Origin: Alphaproteobacteria bacterium
GTDB lineage: Bacteria > Pseudomonadota > Alphaproteobacteria > Reyranellales > Reyranellaceae
Assembly (NCBI GenBank): GCA_017308235.1
Contig: JAFKFL010000010.1
Location: 1-64,000 of the forward strand
DNA length: 64,000 nucleotides
Direction of reading: 5' to 3'
Under the pieces are notes generated by a model, which was given only the letters and a program-made list of their open reading frames with translations, had not been told where the DNA came from and searched no databases. Shown here piece by piece: positions 54,284-62,831 of this stretch; positions within the stretch are counted from its first letter, which is position 1; each line of letters begins with the position of its first letter. Position numbers and translations under genes: made by a program.

Positions 54284-55489
54284 TCAATTGGCCGGCCTCA
54301 TCTTCCTCACGTCGGCGTCGCTCGGCAGGGCGTCCTTGCCGTCGACGAAGCGCCAGTCGGTCATGACGCCCTTGCCGTCCTGGACCCCGATACGGCCCAC
54401 GAAGGCACCCATGGTCGACTGATGATCGACCGCACGGAACGTCACCGGGCCGAATGGCGTGGCGACGGACAGGTTGGCCATCGCGGCAACCAGTTTCTCC
54501 TGGTCGAGGGAGCCCGCTTTCTTGATCGCCGCCACCGCCGACATCACCGTCGAGTAGCCAACGATGGAGCCAAGGCGCGGGTAGTCATGGAATTTCGCCT
54601 TGTAGGCATTGAAGAATTTGGTGTGCTCGGCCGTCTTGAGATCCTGCCAGGGATAGCCGGTCACATACCAGCCCGCCGGCGCCTCATCCTTCAACGGATC
54701 GAGATATTCGGGTTCGCCGCCCAGGAGGTCGAACACGGTCATGTTCTTGAATACGCCGCGCTCGCTGCCAGCACGTACGAACTTCGCGAGATCGGGGCCG
54801 AACAGCGACGAGAAGATCGCATCGGGCTTGGCATCCGCCAGCGCCTGTACCACCGCTCCGGCATCGATCTTGCCGAGCGGCGTCGCCTGCTCGGCGACGA
54901 ACTCGACGTCGGGTTGCTTCTCCTTCAGGAGCTTCTTGAAGGCGGCCGTCGCCGACTGCCCGTACTCGTAGTTCGGATAGACGATCGCCCAGCGTTTCTT
55001 GTGCAGCTTGGCGGCGTCGGGGATGAGCATCGCCGTCTGCATGTAGGTCGAGGGACGCAGCCGGAATGTGTAGGCATTGCCCTGATCCCACACGATCTTG
55101 TCGGTGAGCGGCTCGCCGGCGATGAACAGCGTCTTCTTTTGTTTGGCGAAGTCGGCGACCGCGAGGCCAACATTGGAGGGGAAGGTGCCTATCAGGAAGG
55201 CGACCTTCTCGCGGCTCAAAAGTTCCTCGGCCGCGCGCACGGCATCGGCCGGGTTCCCGTTGTCGTCGCGGCTCACGACTTCGATCTTGCGACCGAGCAC
55301 GCCGCCCGCGGCATTGGTCTCCTCGACCGCCAGCTCCATTCCCTTCTTGTAGGGATCGAGGAAAGCCGCAAATACCTTGTAGCTGTTGATCTCGCCCAGC
55401 TTGATCGGCTCCTGTGCCATGGCAGGCGCCACGAACGACAGGGCCAGGAGCGCCGAAACGCTCGCCAGGAGTCGATTGCGGGTCAGCAT
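54284..55489 (-). CDS. Liv-type ABC transporter substrate-binding protein, second set
   Basis: The ATG at 55489 has AAGGGGGA at good spacing and begins a Sec signal peptide (LLASVSALLALSFVAPAMAQ). The 401-residue product is a type-I periplasmic binding protein (IKLGEINSYKVFAAFLDPYKKG, LIGTFPSNVGLAVADFA). It is encoded 127 bases downstream of the catabolic genes and 93 bases upstream of the fused permease. The ligand is probably the substrate of the heterocycle enzymes. Confidence 0.9.
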   Translation of the reverse strand: MLTRNRLLASVSALLALSFVAPAMAQEPIKLGEINSYKVFAAFLDPYKKGMELAVEETNAAGGVLGRKIEVVSRDDNGNPADAVRAAEELLSREKVAFLIGTFPSNVGLAVADFAKQKKTLFIAGEPLTDKIVWDQGNAYTFRLRPSTYMQTAMLIPDAAKLHKKRWAIVYPNYEYGQSATAAFKKLLKEKQPDVEFVAEQATPLGKIDAGAVVQALADAKPDAIFSSLFGPDLAKFVRAGSERGVFKNMTVFDLLGGEPEYLDPLKDEAPAGWYVTGYPWQDLKTAEHTKFFNAYKAKFHDYPRLGSIVGYSTVMSAVAAIKKAGSLDQEKLVAAMANLSVATPFGPVTFRAVDHQSTMGAFVGRIGVQDGKGVMTDWRFVDGKDALPSDADVRKMRPAN

Positions 55490-55616
55490 GAAATCCCCCT
55501 TCTTCTTGCAGTGAAGCTTCCCGGTCCCGAGCCTAACGAAGCCGGACCGCCGGCGACAAGCGGGGGCGCGCGAAAGAGGCGCACCACCTTTCACCGCTGG
55601 CCCTCATCGCCAGCCA

Positions 55617-56207
55617 TCATCTCTGGCCATCTCCCACCTTGATCTCGGCCGGCGTCAGGCCGCCGACGCGGGCATGCGGCCGCCCGCCGATCGAGGCTGC
55701 GACGATGAACACGATCTCGTCCGGCCTGGGACCGTCGGGAACGCAGAACTCGATGGAGTCGAAATGGCTACGTACATAGGCCGCCGTCACATGATGCAGC
55801 GGGACGTCGATGCGGGTGCCGGCCGACGCCACCTTTACAGTGGAGGGCACGATCGACTTGGCCCCGCCCATGGCATGACGGATGCCGTAGCCTGAAGGCT
55901 GGTGCCAGAGCGCGGCATGCTCCAGTTCGCCGGCGATGCCGACGATCACCCCCTTGCCATAGGCCTCGAGCTCCGAGCCCTTGGCATCCAGGAGCTTCAT
56001 CACCCGCTCGGTGAGATCGACCGCTAGCGGCTCCAGCGCCTTCATCATCGGCTGGATGTCGGCGACATGCCGGCCAGCATAGGGATTGACGATCACGCCA
56101 CCCACCACGGCCTTGACCGCCGGCCGATTCAGTACCGGCCCACCGTCGTGATGCGTCTCCTCGATCGACGCGACGTATTTCCGAAGCTTCACGAGGTCGC
56201 TGCTCAT
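55617..56207 (-). CDS. Amino-acid-synthesis family protein (DUF1185)
   Basis: The ATG at 56207 follows AAGGG and lies inside the end of the UPF0280 gene. The 196-residue product carries VGGVIVNPYAGRHVADIQPM, YGKGVIVGIAGELEHAALWH and an alpha/beta pattern that I recognise as the AA_synth/DUF1185 family. The family name is historical and its reaction is not established. It is coupled to UPF0280, which suggests that the two work on the same intermediate of the pathway. Confidence 0.8.
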   Translation of the reverse strand: MSSDLVKLRKYVASIEETHHDGGPVLNRPAVKAVVGGVIVNPYAGRHVADIQPMMKALEPLAVDLTERVMKLLDAKGSELEAYGKGVIVGIAGELEHAALWHQPSGYGIRHAMGGAKSIVPSTVKVASAGTRIDVPLHHVTAAYVRSHFDSIEFCVPDGPRPDEIVFIVAASIGGRPHARVGGLTPAEIKVGDGQR

Positions 56208-57049
56208 CGTACGGCCCTTCTGTCGTCCTGAAGAGAGGTCTCGACCCACCACTGCCCCTGCACGGACAGGGCCGCACTGTCGATCAGGCCACAGAGCCGC
56301 AGCCGTCGAGCCTCGGCAGCACCGTCCGCCAGGGCTTTGTTGATCTGCGTCCGCGGCAAGGCGCCGACGTCGATCGTCACCAGCCGATCGACCAGATCGC
56401 TGTCGGGATCGAGTTCGCACGCGGGTCGGCGCTCAACGGCCGGATGATCAATGTTCACCGCATTCGCGATTACGGTCGCGGCGGCATCGGCGGCCGCGGC
56501 TGTCGTGGCGAGCACCGTCGCGCTGTCGGCGATGCCGAAAGAGAAGGACCGGCCCCGCCAGCCCGACGTCGCGATGCCGCGCACCGGCCGGTCGTGCGTC
56601 AGCTCGACGGCGCCGTCGAGAGCCTGGGCGAAGATGCCCGCCCGCAGGCTGTGTCCCGGGTCGAGATGGATCGCGATGTCGCCGCCGTTGTTGACGTAGG
56701 CCTTGTCGAGCACACGGCCGGCGCGCATCGCCTGCAGCACCTCGTCGGCAACGGCACCAGCAACCGCGGCCATCGGCGTGATGAAGACATCGCGGTAGGG
56801 CCACACCGCTTCCGCCATGCGCCGGGCCACCGGCCCGCGCAGCAGCGGATAGGCGTCGCCGACCGGGCGCCGCAGGTACGACAGCTCTCCGGCGAGTGTC
56901 GGCAGGACATCGCCGAACCGATCGATGGCCTGGCGATAGGCAACCTCGACCTCACCGGTCGCACCGAAGGCCTCGATCAAGAGGTCGATCGGACCATGCT
57001 GCAAATGCAACCGGCCGTCGGACAGACGCGCGGCGACCGCGCCGGTCAC
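56204..57049 (-). CDS. UPF0280 family protein
   Basis: The 281-residue product starts with a GTG that overlaps the stop of the reductase gene (GTGA). It has the UPF0280 pattern: an N-terminal block with ERxxTDLxI-like residues, PMAAVAGAVADEVL near residue 93, and VNNGGDIAIHL near 119, which resembles the FMN-transferase ApbE region. A role in covalent flavin or cofactor attachment is an inference from that likeness. It sits between the 6-hydroxynicotinate-reductase-like enzyme and the DUF1185 protein. Confidence 0.85.
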   Translation of the reverse strand: MTGAVAARLSDGRLHLQHGPIDLLIEAFGATGEVEVAYRQAIDRFGDVLPTLAGELSYLRRPVGDAYPLLRGPVARRMAEAVWPYRDVFITPMAAVAGAVADEVLQAMRAGRVLDKAYVNNGGDIAIHLDPGHSLRAGIFAQALDGAVELTHDRPVRGIATSGWRGRSFSFGIADSATVLATTAAAADAAATVIANAVNIDHPAVERRPACELDPDSDLVDRLVTIDVGALPRTQINKALADGAAEARRLRLCGLIDSAALSVQGQWWVETSLQDDRRAVR

Positions 57050-58488
57050 TTGGCGTCCCCATCGATGCGCACCCGCTGGCCGCGCAACACGTCTTCAAGG
57101 GTCACGGATCGCGAGGCGTAGCCGCCGAGTGCGGCATAGTCGTCGGCCCGCAAGGTGAACTCGATCGGCGCGACCAGCGCCGGTGTCGGCACGTAGCCGA
57201 AGGATTTCTCGGGCATGCCCTCGACATCGACCATGAGGGTGATGCCACCCCCCGGCCAGACATAGGCCGGCACGCCGCCCAGCGTCACCTTGGTGAGAGT
57301 TTGGCGGACCGAACGCGTGAGCCGCACCGGATTTTCCGTGACGCCGGCCCGCAGCGACCCGCCGGCGCCAGCCATGAAAAGCACGGTGCAGAGCGCGGGC
57401 TCGCAATTCTCCGCGATGCGCTCAACCACCCGCTGCACCGGTTCGGGCATGTCCTTGGGTTCTGGCTTGAGATTGCCGTCGAGTTCGAACCAGCCGGACT
57501 GCTCGCCGGTCGTCGAGACCATCAAGAGCCGCAGGCCGGGCCAGGCCTGTTTGGCGTCGATCTTCTCGATGATGTCCAGCGGATCGCTGATATTGGTGCC
57601 GCCCCAGCCCAAGCCGGGTTCAGCCACCTGGAAATAGCGTCCCGGGGTGGATTTGCGGCCGCGCACACGGATGCCGGCCGGCTTCATGTCAAGGAAGCGG
57701 CCACCCTGGTGTTCGGTCAGCACGCCGGTGATGTGGTCGTCGACCACGATCACCTCGTCGACATGATCCTTCCATTGCGGCGCGAACATGCCGATGGCGG
57801 CCGAGCCGCAACCGACCCGCATGCGCTCCTCGCGCTGGCCGTTCACAACGGGCGGCCGGCCCGACTGCACGACGACCGTCGAGCCGCCGTCGATTGCGAG
57901 CTCCACGGCTTCGCGATTGCAGAGCGCCAGCAGAGCGTCGCAGGTGACGACGCCTTCTTTCTTGCTGCCGCCGGTCAGGTGATGCACGCCGCCCAGCGAC
58001 AGCATCTGCGAGCCGTACTCGGCCGTCGTGACATGGCCGATCGCCTCGCCCTTCACCCGCACCGCCGCCTGCTCCGGACCGAGATAGCGGTCGGTGTCGA
58101 TCTTCACCTTGACGCCGCAGTAGCTGAAGATGCCCTCGGTCACGACAGTGACCATGTCGATGCCCTCATGCCGCGACGAGACGATGAACGGCGCAGGCTT
58201 GTAGTCGGGATAGGTCGTTGTGGCGCCGATGCCGGTGACGAACGCGCTTTCACCTTTACCAAGCTCGCCAGACCAGTCGCGGCTGCCCTCGACAAAGGCG
58301 ACCCGGGCGAGGTCGGGCTTGGCCAGCAGCACCAGCGGGTCGACCCGCACCAGCTTGCCGTCCTCGTTGGCATAGCGGTCGCAGGCGCCAGCACGGCCGG
58401 GACGGATACGGCACAGCACCGGGCAAGCGTCGCATCGAATGATGCCCGCCTTCTGCTCGGCGTCGGTGAGCGCCAGCTCGTCGCTCAT
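57046..58488 (-). CDS. 6-hydroxynicotinate-reductase-like FeS protein
   Basis: The 480-residue product has an N-terminal four-cysteine cluster CDACPVLC plus C36 (residues 19, 22, 26, 36), expected to hold an FeS centre, followed by a large domain resembling the beta subunit of coenzyme F420 hydrogenase. By name the family is 6-hydroxynicotinate reductase of Eubacterium barkeri, which reduces the hydroxylated pyridine ring with ferredoxin. Here it lies 3 bases into the end of a molybdenum hydroxylase that could make the hydroxylated ring. I infer a reductive nicotinate-like pathway, but another heterocycle is possible. Confidence 0.85.
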   Translation of the reverse strand: MSDELALTDAEQKAGIIRCDACPVLCRIRPGRAGACDRYANEDGKLVRVDPLVLLAKPDLARVAFVEGSRDWSGELGKGESAFVTGIGATTTYPDYKPAPFIVSSRHEGIDMVTVVTEGIFSYCGVKVKIDTDRYLGPEQAAVRVKGEAIGHVTTAEYGSQMLSLGGVHHLTGGSKKEGVVTCDALLALCNREAVELAIDGGSTVVVQSGRPPVVNGQREERMRVGCGSAAIGMFAPQWKDHVDEVIVVDDHITGVLTEHQGGRFLDMKPAGIRVRGRKSTPGRYFQVAEPGLGWGGTNISDPLDIIEKIDAKQAWPGLRLLMVSTTGEQSGWFELDGNLKPEPKDMPEPVQRVVERIAENCEPALCTVLFMAGAGGSLRAGVTENPVRLTRSVRQTLTKVTLGGVPAYVWPGGGITLMVDVEGMPEKSFGYVPTPALVAPIEFTLRADDYAALGGYASRSVTLEDVLRGQRVRIDGDAK

Positions 58489-61193
58489 GCCTGCTCTCCC
58501 TTCAGCGCGACAATGGCTTCCCGCAGACGGTGCGGCAGCAACGGGACGCGATGGGCCCGTACGCCGGTCGCATGGTGCACGGCGCCCAGGATGGCCGGCG
58601 CGGTTGGCACCAGGCCAGGCTCGCCCACGCCCTTGGCGCCCGACGGACCCAAGGGTTCACGATCCTCGATCAGCAGGCATTCGATTTCGGGCACGTCGCC
58701 CACGGTCGGAATCAGATAGTCGTGCAGGTTCTCGGTCCGGCCGGGCACGTACTCTTCCATCAGGGCAAGCCCCAGTCCCTGGGCAATGCCCCCTTCGATC
58801 TGGCCCTCGACCAAGGTCGGGTTGATCGCCTTGCCGACGTCGTGGGCGGCAACGATGCGCAGGACCTTCACAGTTCCGAGCTCGATATCGACCTCGACCG
58901 TCGCGATCTGGGCCGCGAACGCATAGGTGGCGTAGGGAATGCCCTGGCCATCCGCATCGAGCGGCGTGGTGGGTGGATCGAAAACGCCCTCGCCCATCAG
59001 CGGGCCGACCTTGGCGAGGTCGAGAGTATGAAGCTCGGCACCGTCGCGGACCGTCAACACCGCACCGTCGAGCGACAGCCGGGCGTCAGCGCCAGCATTG
59101 GCTAGCCGCAGGATATGCTGGCGGAGATCCTGTCCCGCCGCCTCGGCTGCCCGGCCCGAAACGAACGTTTGGCGCGAGGCCGAGGTCTTGCCCGCATCCG
59201 CGGTGAGATCGGTGTCCCCCGTAACCAGCGCGACTTGCGCGACGGGCAGGCCCAAGGCATCGGCCGCGATCTGGGCCATGATGGTGTTGCTACCCTGGCC
59301 GATGTCGAGGGCGCCATTGTAGAGAGTGAGCGTGCCGTCAGCGGCCAGGCCCATGCGCATGCGCGAAGGGTTCGACATCGAGGTGTTGCCGATGCCGTAC
59401 CACATGCAGCCGATACCGACGCCACGACGCTTGGGTCCGTCCTTGCGATTGAAGGCCGCGACTTCTTCATGGGCCTTGCGCCAGTGTGGCCGCAGCGCCT
59501 CGAGGCATTGGGCGAGCCCGGCCGAGTGTTCGAGCTTCTGGCCCGTTCCGGTCGTGTCCCCGGCCTGCAGGGCGTTGCGATGCCGGAACTCCAGCTGGTC
59601 GATGCCGAGTTGGTCGGCCAACTCGTCCATCATCGCCTCATGGGCGATGGCCGCCTGCGGCACGCCGAAGCCGCGGAAGGCGCCGGCCGGCGGACCGTTG
59701 GTGAAGAACGCCTCGCCCCATGTCCGCACATTGGGCACAGCGTAAGGGCCCATGGCGTGGACCGGCACACGATTGGCGACGGTCGGACCCCACGAGGCAT
59801 AGGCCCCGGTATCGAAGGTCGCAGTCACGTCGCACGCCACGAGCTTGCCCGTCGCATCGCAGCCGAATTTGGCGCGCACACGGGCCGGGTGCCGCTTTGT
59901 CGAGGCCGCCATGCTTTCTGGCCGGGTATAGACCAAAGCCACAGGGCGCCTCAGTTTCCAGGCGGCGACCGCGGTCAGGGGCTGGACCGACAGGTCGAGC
60001 TTGCCACCGAAGCCGCCACCGCAAGCGGTCGGCACGATGCGCACCGCCTCCGGCGGCAACCGCATGACGTTCGCGATCTCGTCGCGGTCCATATAAGGAG
60101 TCTGGGTCGTAGCGTGGATCTCGAGGCGATCGCCTACCCGTTGGGCCCAGCCTGCCTCGGGTTCGATATAGGCGTGCTCCACGAAAGAAGTCTCGAACGT
60201 GCCTTCCGCGACCGCGGCGCAGCGGCCAAAGGCCGTCGCCGCATCCCCTCGCCTCACGCCGCCGTCGAGCAGGAGATTCCGGGGTTTGTCGGCCTGGACC
60301 AACGGCGCATCGACTGCCGTCGCCGCATCGATCCCAACCAATGGCGGCTCCGGAGCCCAAGTGATGGGCACGTCCTGGTCCCGAATCGCAAGCACGTCCG
60401 TCCGCACACCGACCAAAGCCAGCACGGCCTCGCCCCGGTACCGCACCTGGCCGTCAGCCAGGACCGGCTGGTCCTTGATATCGGGATAGATGCCGTATCC
60501 ATTGAAGGGAATGTCCGCCGCCGTCAGCACAGCAGCGAGTCGCGCCCGCAGAGGACCGAGATCGCCCAATGCGAAGCGCGCTCGGGCATGCGGTGAGCGC
60601 ACCACCCTGATCCAAAGTGCGTCGGCCGGCATGACATCGGCGCCAAAGAGATCGCGGCCCGTGACCTTGACCACGCCATCGACCCGGACAATTCGTGTCC
60701 CCACGGCGCCGCCGGCCGACGGCGCGATGGCCGTCACCTTTGTTTGCGCCGCCAACACCGCCTCGACGATCTTGCTGTAACCAGTGCAACGACAGAGCAC
60801 GCCGCCCAACGCCTCTTCGACCTCGGCGCGATTGGGCTGTGCCCGGCGGCTTAGCAGATCATGTGCCGCCATCAACATGCCGGGTGTGCAGATGCCACAT
60901 TGGGCAGCGCCATGCGCCAGGAAGGAGTCCTGCAAGGCGGTGAGCGCCCCATCCTTCGCGGCAAGCCCCTCGACCGTATCAACGGCGCGAGCGTCCATCT
61001 GGCCCATCGCCACCAGGCAAGCGCAGACCTGCCGACCGTCGAGGCTGACCGTGCAGGCGCCGCAGTCGCCAGCATCACAGCCGATCTTGGTTCCGGTCAG
61101 GCCAAGATCGTCACGCAAGGCCGCGGCGAGCCGTGTTGCCGGCAAGCCACACCATTCCACCTTTCGACCGTTCAGGGTGAAAGCGACCCTCAC
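58485..61193 (-). CDS. Fused [2Fe-2S]/molybdopterin hydroxylase
   Basis: The 902-residue product starts with a GTG overlapping the FAD-subunit stop. Residues about 1-160 are a [2Fe-2S] domain: CDAGDCGACTV for the plant-type cluster and CGICTPGM with CRCTGY for the second. The remainder is a xanthine-dehydrogenase-type molybdopterin domain with CGGGFGGKLDLS, GAFRGFGVPQAA and a catalytic-type Glu in KGVGEPGLVP. The fusion of FeS and Mo parts differs from the XdhA/XdhB split seen elsewhere in this window. Paired with a separate FAD subunit and a ring reductase, it probably hydroxylates a pyridine- or pyrimidine-type ring. Confidence 0.9.
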   Translation of the reverse strand: MRVAFTLNGRKVEWCGLPATRLAAALRDDLGLTGTKIGCDAGDCGACTVSLDGRQVCACLVAMGQMDARAVDTVEGLAAKDGALTALQDSFLAHGAAQCGICTPGMLMAAHDLLSRRAQPNRAEVEEALGGVLCRCTGYSKIVEAVLAAQTKVTAIAPSAGGAVGTRIVRVDGVVKVTGRDLFGADVMPADALWIRVVRSPHARARFALGDLGPLRARLAAVLTAADIPFNGYGIYPDIKDQPVLADGQVRYRGEAVLALVGVRTDVLAIRDQDVPITWAPEPPLVGIDAATAVDAPLVQADKPRNLLLDGGVRRGDAATAFGRCAAVAEGTFETSFVEHAYIEPEAGWAQRVGDRLEIHATTQTPYMDRDEIANVMRLPPEAVRIVPTACGGGFGGKLDLSVQPLTAVAAWKLRRPVALVYTRPESMAASTKRHPARVRAKFGCDATGKLVACDVTATFDTGAYASWGPTVANRVPVHAMGPYAVPNVRTWGEAFFTNGPPAGAFRGFGVPQAAIAHEAMMDELADQLGIDQLEFRHRNALQAGDTTGTGQKLEHSAGLAQCLEALRPHWRKAHEEVAAFNRKDGPKRRGVGIGCMWYGIGNTSMSNPSRMRMGLAADGTLTLYNGALDIGQGSNTIMAQIAADALGLPVAQVALVTGDTDLTADAGKTSASRQTFVSGRAAEAAGQDLRQHILRLANAGADARLSLDGAVLTVRDGAELHTLDLAKVGPLMGEGVFDPPTTPLDADGQGIPYATYAFAAQIATVEVDIELGTVKVLRIVAAHDVGKAINPTLVEGQIEGGIAQGLGLALMEEYVPGRTENLHDYLIPTVGDVPEIECLLIEDREPLGPSGAKGVGEPGLVPTAPAILGAVHHATGVRAHRVPLLPHRLREAIVALKGEQA

Positions 61194-62020
61194 GACGCGA
61201 CCTCCGCCAGCAGCCGCCGCAACAAAGTAACAACGACGTCGAGACGGTAGTCGGCACTGCCGCGCACATCTTCGATCGGTGTAAGAGGCGCGAGATGAGC
61301 GCGTTGAACTTTTTCGGCCAGACGCGCGTCAAGCGGTTCACCCGCGAGCGCAACCTCGAGCACCGGCAGACGTTGCGCCACCGCCGAGCAGGCGCCGACG
61401 GCGATGCGCGCGGTTTGCACGCGATCCTCCGCGATCTCGAGGGTGGCTGCGGCCATGACAATGGAGATCACGAGATAGCGGCGCGCACCGAGCTTCAGAA
61501 AAGAACTACGCGCCTGGGTTGTGGATCTCGGAACATGGATCGCAACCAGAAGCTCGTCAGACAACAACTGCGTGCGGCGGTTGCCGACGATGAACGACGA
61601 CAGCGGAAGCCGACGTACCTTGTCGCGGCTCGCAAGTTCGACCTCGGCATCGAGCGCCAGCAACGGCGGCACGCCGTCCGCTGCAGGCGAGGCATTGCAG
61701 AGATTGCCAGCAAGCGTGCCGGCGTTCTGGATCTGCTGTCCGCCCACTTCGCGCGCGGCCTGCTTGAGGCCGTCGAACAGCGGCGGGAGATCGGCCGCCA
61801 GAAGTTCGCTCCAGGTGGTGGTGGCACCCAATCGCCATCCCGTGCCGTCACTGGAGATACCCCGTAAGCCCTTGATTCGACTGATGTCTAAAATGTCCTC
61901 GTCGACCGCTTTCCCGACCCGGGCGGGATAGAAATCGGTCCCGCCGGACAGCACCGTATAGGGCCGGACCAGAACCTCTAGCGCCTCCTCCAGGCGAACG
62001 GGTTGACGATAATCACCCAT
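61190..62020 (-). CDS. FAD-binding subunit of molybdenum hydroxylase
   Basis: The 276-residue product has the CO-dehydrogenase-flavoprotein fold: VLSGGTDFYPARVG near residue 23 and IQNAGTLAGNLCNASPAAD near 97. It is the third component of the hydroxylase and transfers electrons to NAD+ or another acceptor. It is the first structural gene after marR. A 20-base palindrome ends right at its start codon, so transcription or translation control here is likely. The ribosome binding site is weak. Confidence 0.88.
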   Translation of the reverse strand: MGDYRQPVRLEEALEVLVRPYTVLSGGTDFYPARVGKAVDEDILDISRIKGLRGISSDGTGWRLGATTTWSELLAADLPPLFDGLKQAAREVGGQQIQNAGTLAGNLCNASPAADGVPPLLALDAEVELASRDKVRRLPLSSFIVGNRRTQLLSDELLVAIHVPRSTTQARSSFLKLGARRYLVISIVMAAATLEIAEDRVQTARIAVGACSAVAQRLPVLEVALAGEPLDARLAEKVQRAHLAPLTPIEDVRGSADYRLDVVVTLLRRLLAEVAS

Positions 62021-62040
62021 ATCGTTCGTGTACGTACGAT
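62021..62040 (-). promoter_or_regulatory. Imperfect 20-bp palindrome at the start of the hydroxylase operon
   Basis: ATCGTTCGTGTACGTACGAT is symmetric at 16 of 20 positions, and abuts the ATG of the FAD-subunit gene. It is in the 59-base gap after marR. Its size and position fit an operator for a MarR dimer, but it is not proven. Confidence 0.45.
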
Positions 62041-62079
62041 GACCCCGGAGTCTTCGGGAGTCAAAACGATTCGATTCTC

Positions 62080-62550
62080 TCAGACGATCTTGGACAGAAG
62101 GTCGAGAAGCTGACGCTGCTCGGCGCCGTTCAACGGCTTCAATGTCTCGCGCGAGACCGCGGGACCGTTCAGCAGCAACCGGTTCACGATGCGCTGACCT
62201 TCGGTGGTGAGGCTGAGCAACGTGCGGCGTGCGTCACCCGGATCGGGACGTGAGTCGACGAGACCACGTTCCTTCAACCGACGGACGACTCCCTGCATCG
62301 TCGCCTTGTCCATGCCGACGAGTCGGCCGAGGAGATTCTGCGACAGCTCGCGATACTCGTTCAGCTTCACCATGCTCGAGTATTGCGTCGGCGTGATGTT
62401 GGGATCGCCGATGGTGACCTGGAAGATCGCACTCGCGCGTTGATGCGCGCGACGCAACAGATAGCCGATTTGCTCTTCGATGCGATACGGCCGCGCCAGC
62501 GTACCCGACGACGCCTTCGGCTCTTGCTGCTTCCTTGCGACGTTGCGCAT
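62080..62550 (-). CDS. MarR-family transcriptional regulator
   Basis: The start is the ATG at 62550; an in-frame TTG at 62601 seems less likely. The product is 156 residues. The winged-helix core is seen in ITPTQYSSMVKLNEY, LLGRLVGMDKATMQGVVRRL and SRPDPGDARRTLLSLTTEG, which is the wing. MarR proteins usually bind aromatic or phenolic ligands and repress catabolic genes. It lies upstream of the heterocycle operon on the same strand and divergent from the CaiB-type gene, with palindromes on both sides. Confidence 0.87.
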   Translation of the reverse strand: MRNVARKQQEPKASSGTLARPYRIEEQIGYLLRRAHQRASAIFQVTIGDPNITPTQYSSMVKLNEYRELSQNLLGRLVGMDKATMQGVVRRLKERGLVDSRPDPGDARRTLLSLTTEGQRIVNRLLLNGPAVSRETLKPLNGAEQRQLLDLLSKIV

Positions 62551-62698
62551 CGCCCCCCGCCTCTTCACCTCCTCGCTACACCGACTGGGCGCGTCGCACA
62601 ACGGTCACCTTAACATCCCACACTGGCGATGAATTTGAGTCCGCTTGACTCACGGTTGACCAAGAGGCAGCGCGACTGCTGTCCACATCATCGAGATG

Positions 62699-62717
62699 TG
62701 CAGATCTGCATGCAGAT
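62699..62717. promoter_or_regulatory. Overlapping palindromes in the marR/CoA-transferase intergenic region
   Basis: ATCTGCATGCAGAT at 62704-62717 is a perfect 14-bp palindrome, and TGCAGATCTGCA at 62699-62710 is a perfect 12-bp palindrome that overlaps it. They lie about 150 bases upstream of marR and 115 bases upstream of the CoA-transferase gene. They could be the operator through which MarR controls both. Confidence 0.5.
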
Positions 62718-62831
62718 GACCGCGCACGACGTCGCACCCGACCAGCGAACGCAAAGCTGTGACCATCGATGACGGGCTTCTCACGCAGTGGCAATCTTGC
62801 GCTTCACTGTCCACTCCGAAGGACCACCATC

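Noticed and set aside
56896..58719. A 607-codon plus-strand frame across the reductase gene
   Set aside because: It is antisense to UPF0280, the FeS reductase and the hydroxylase, all with recognised motifs.
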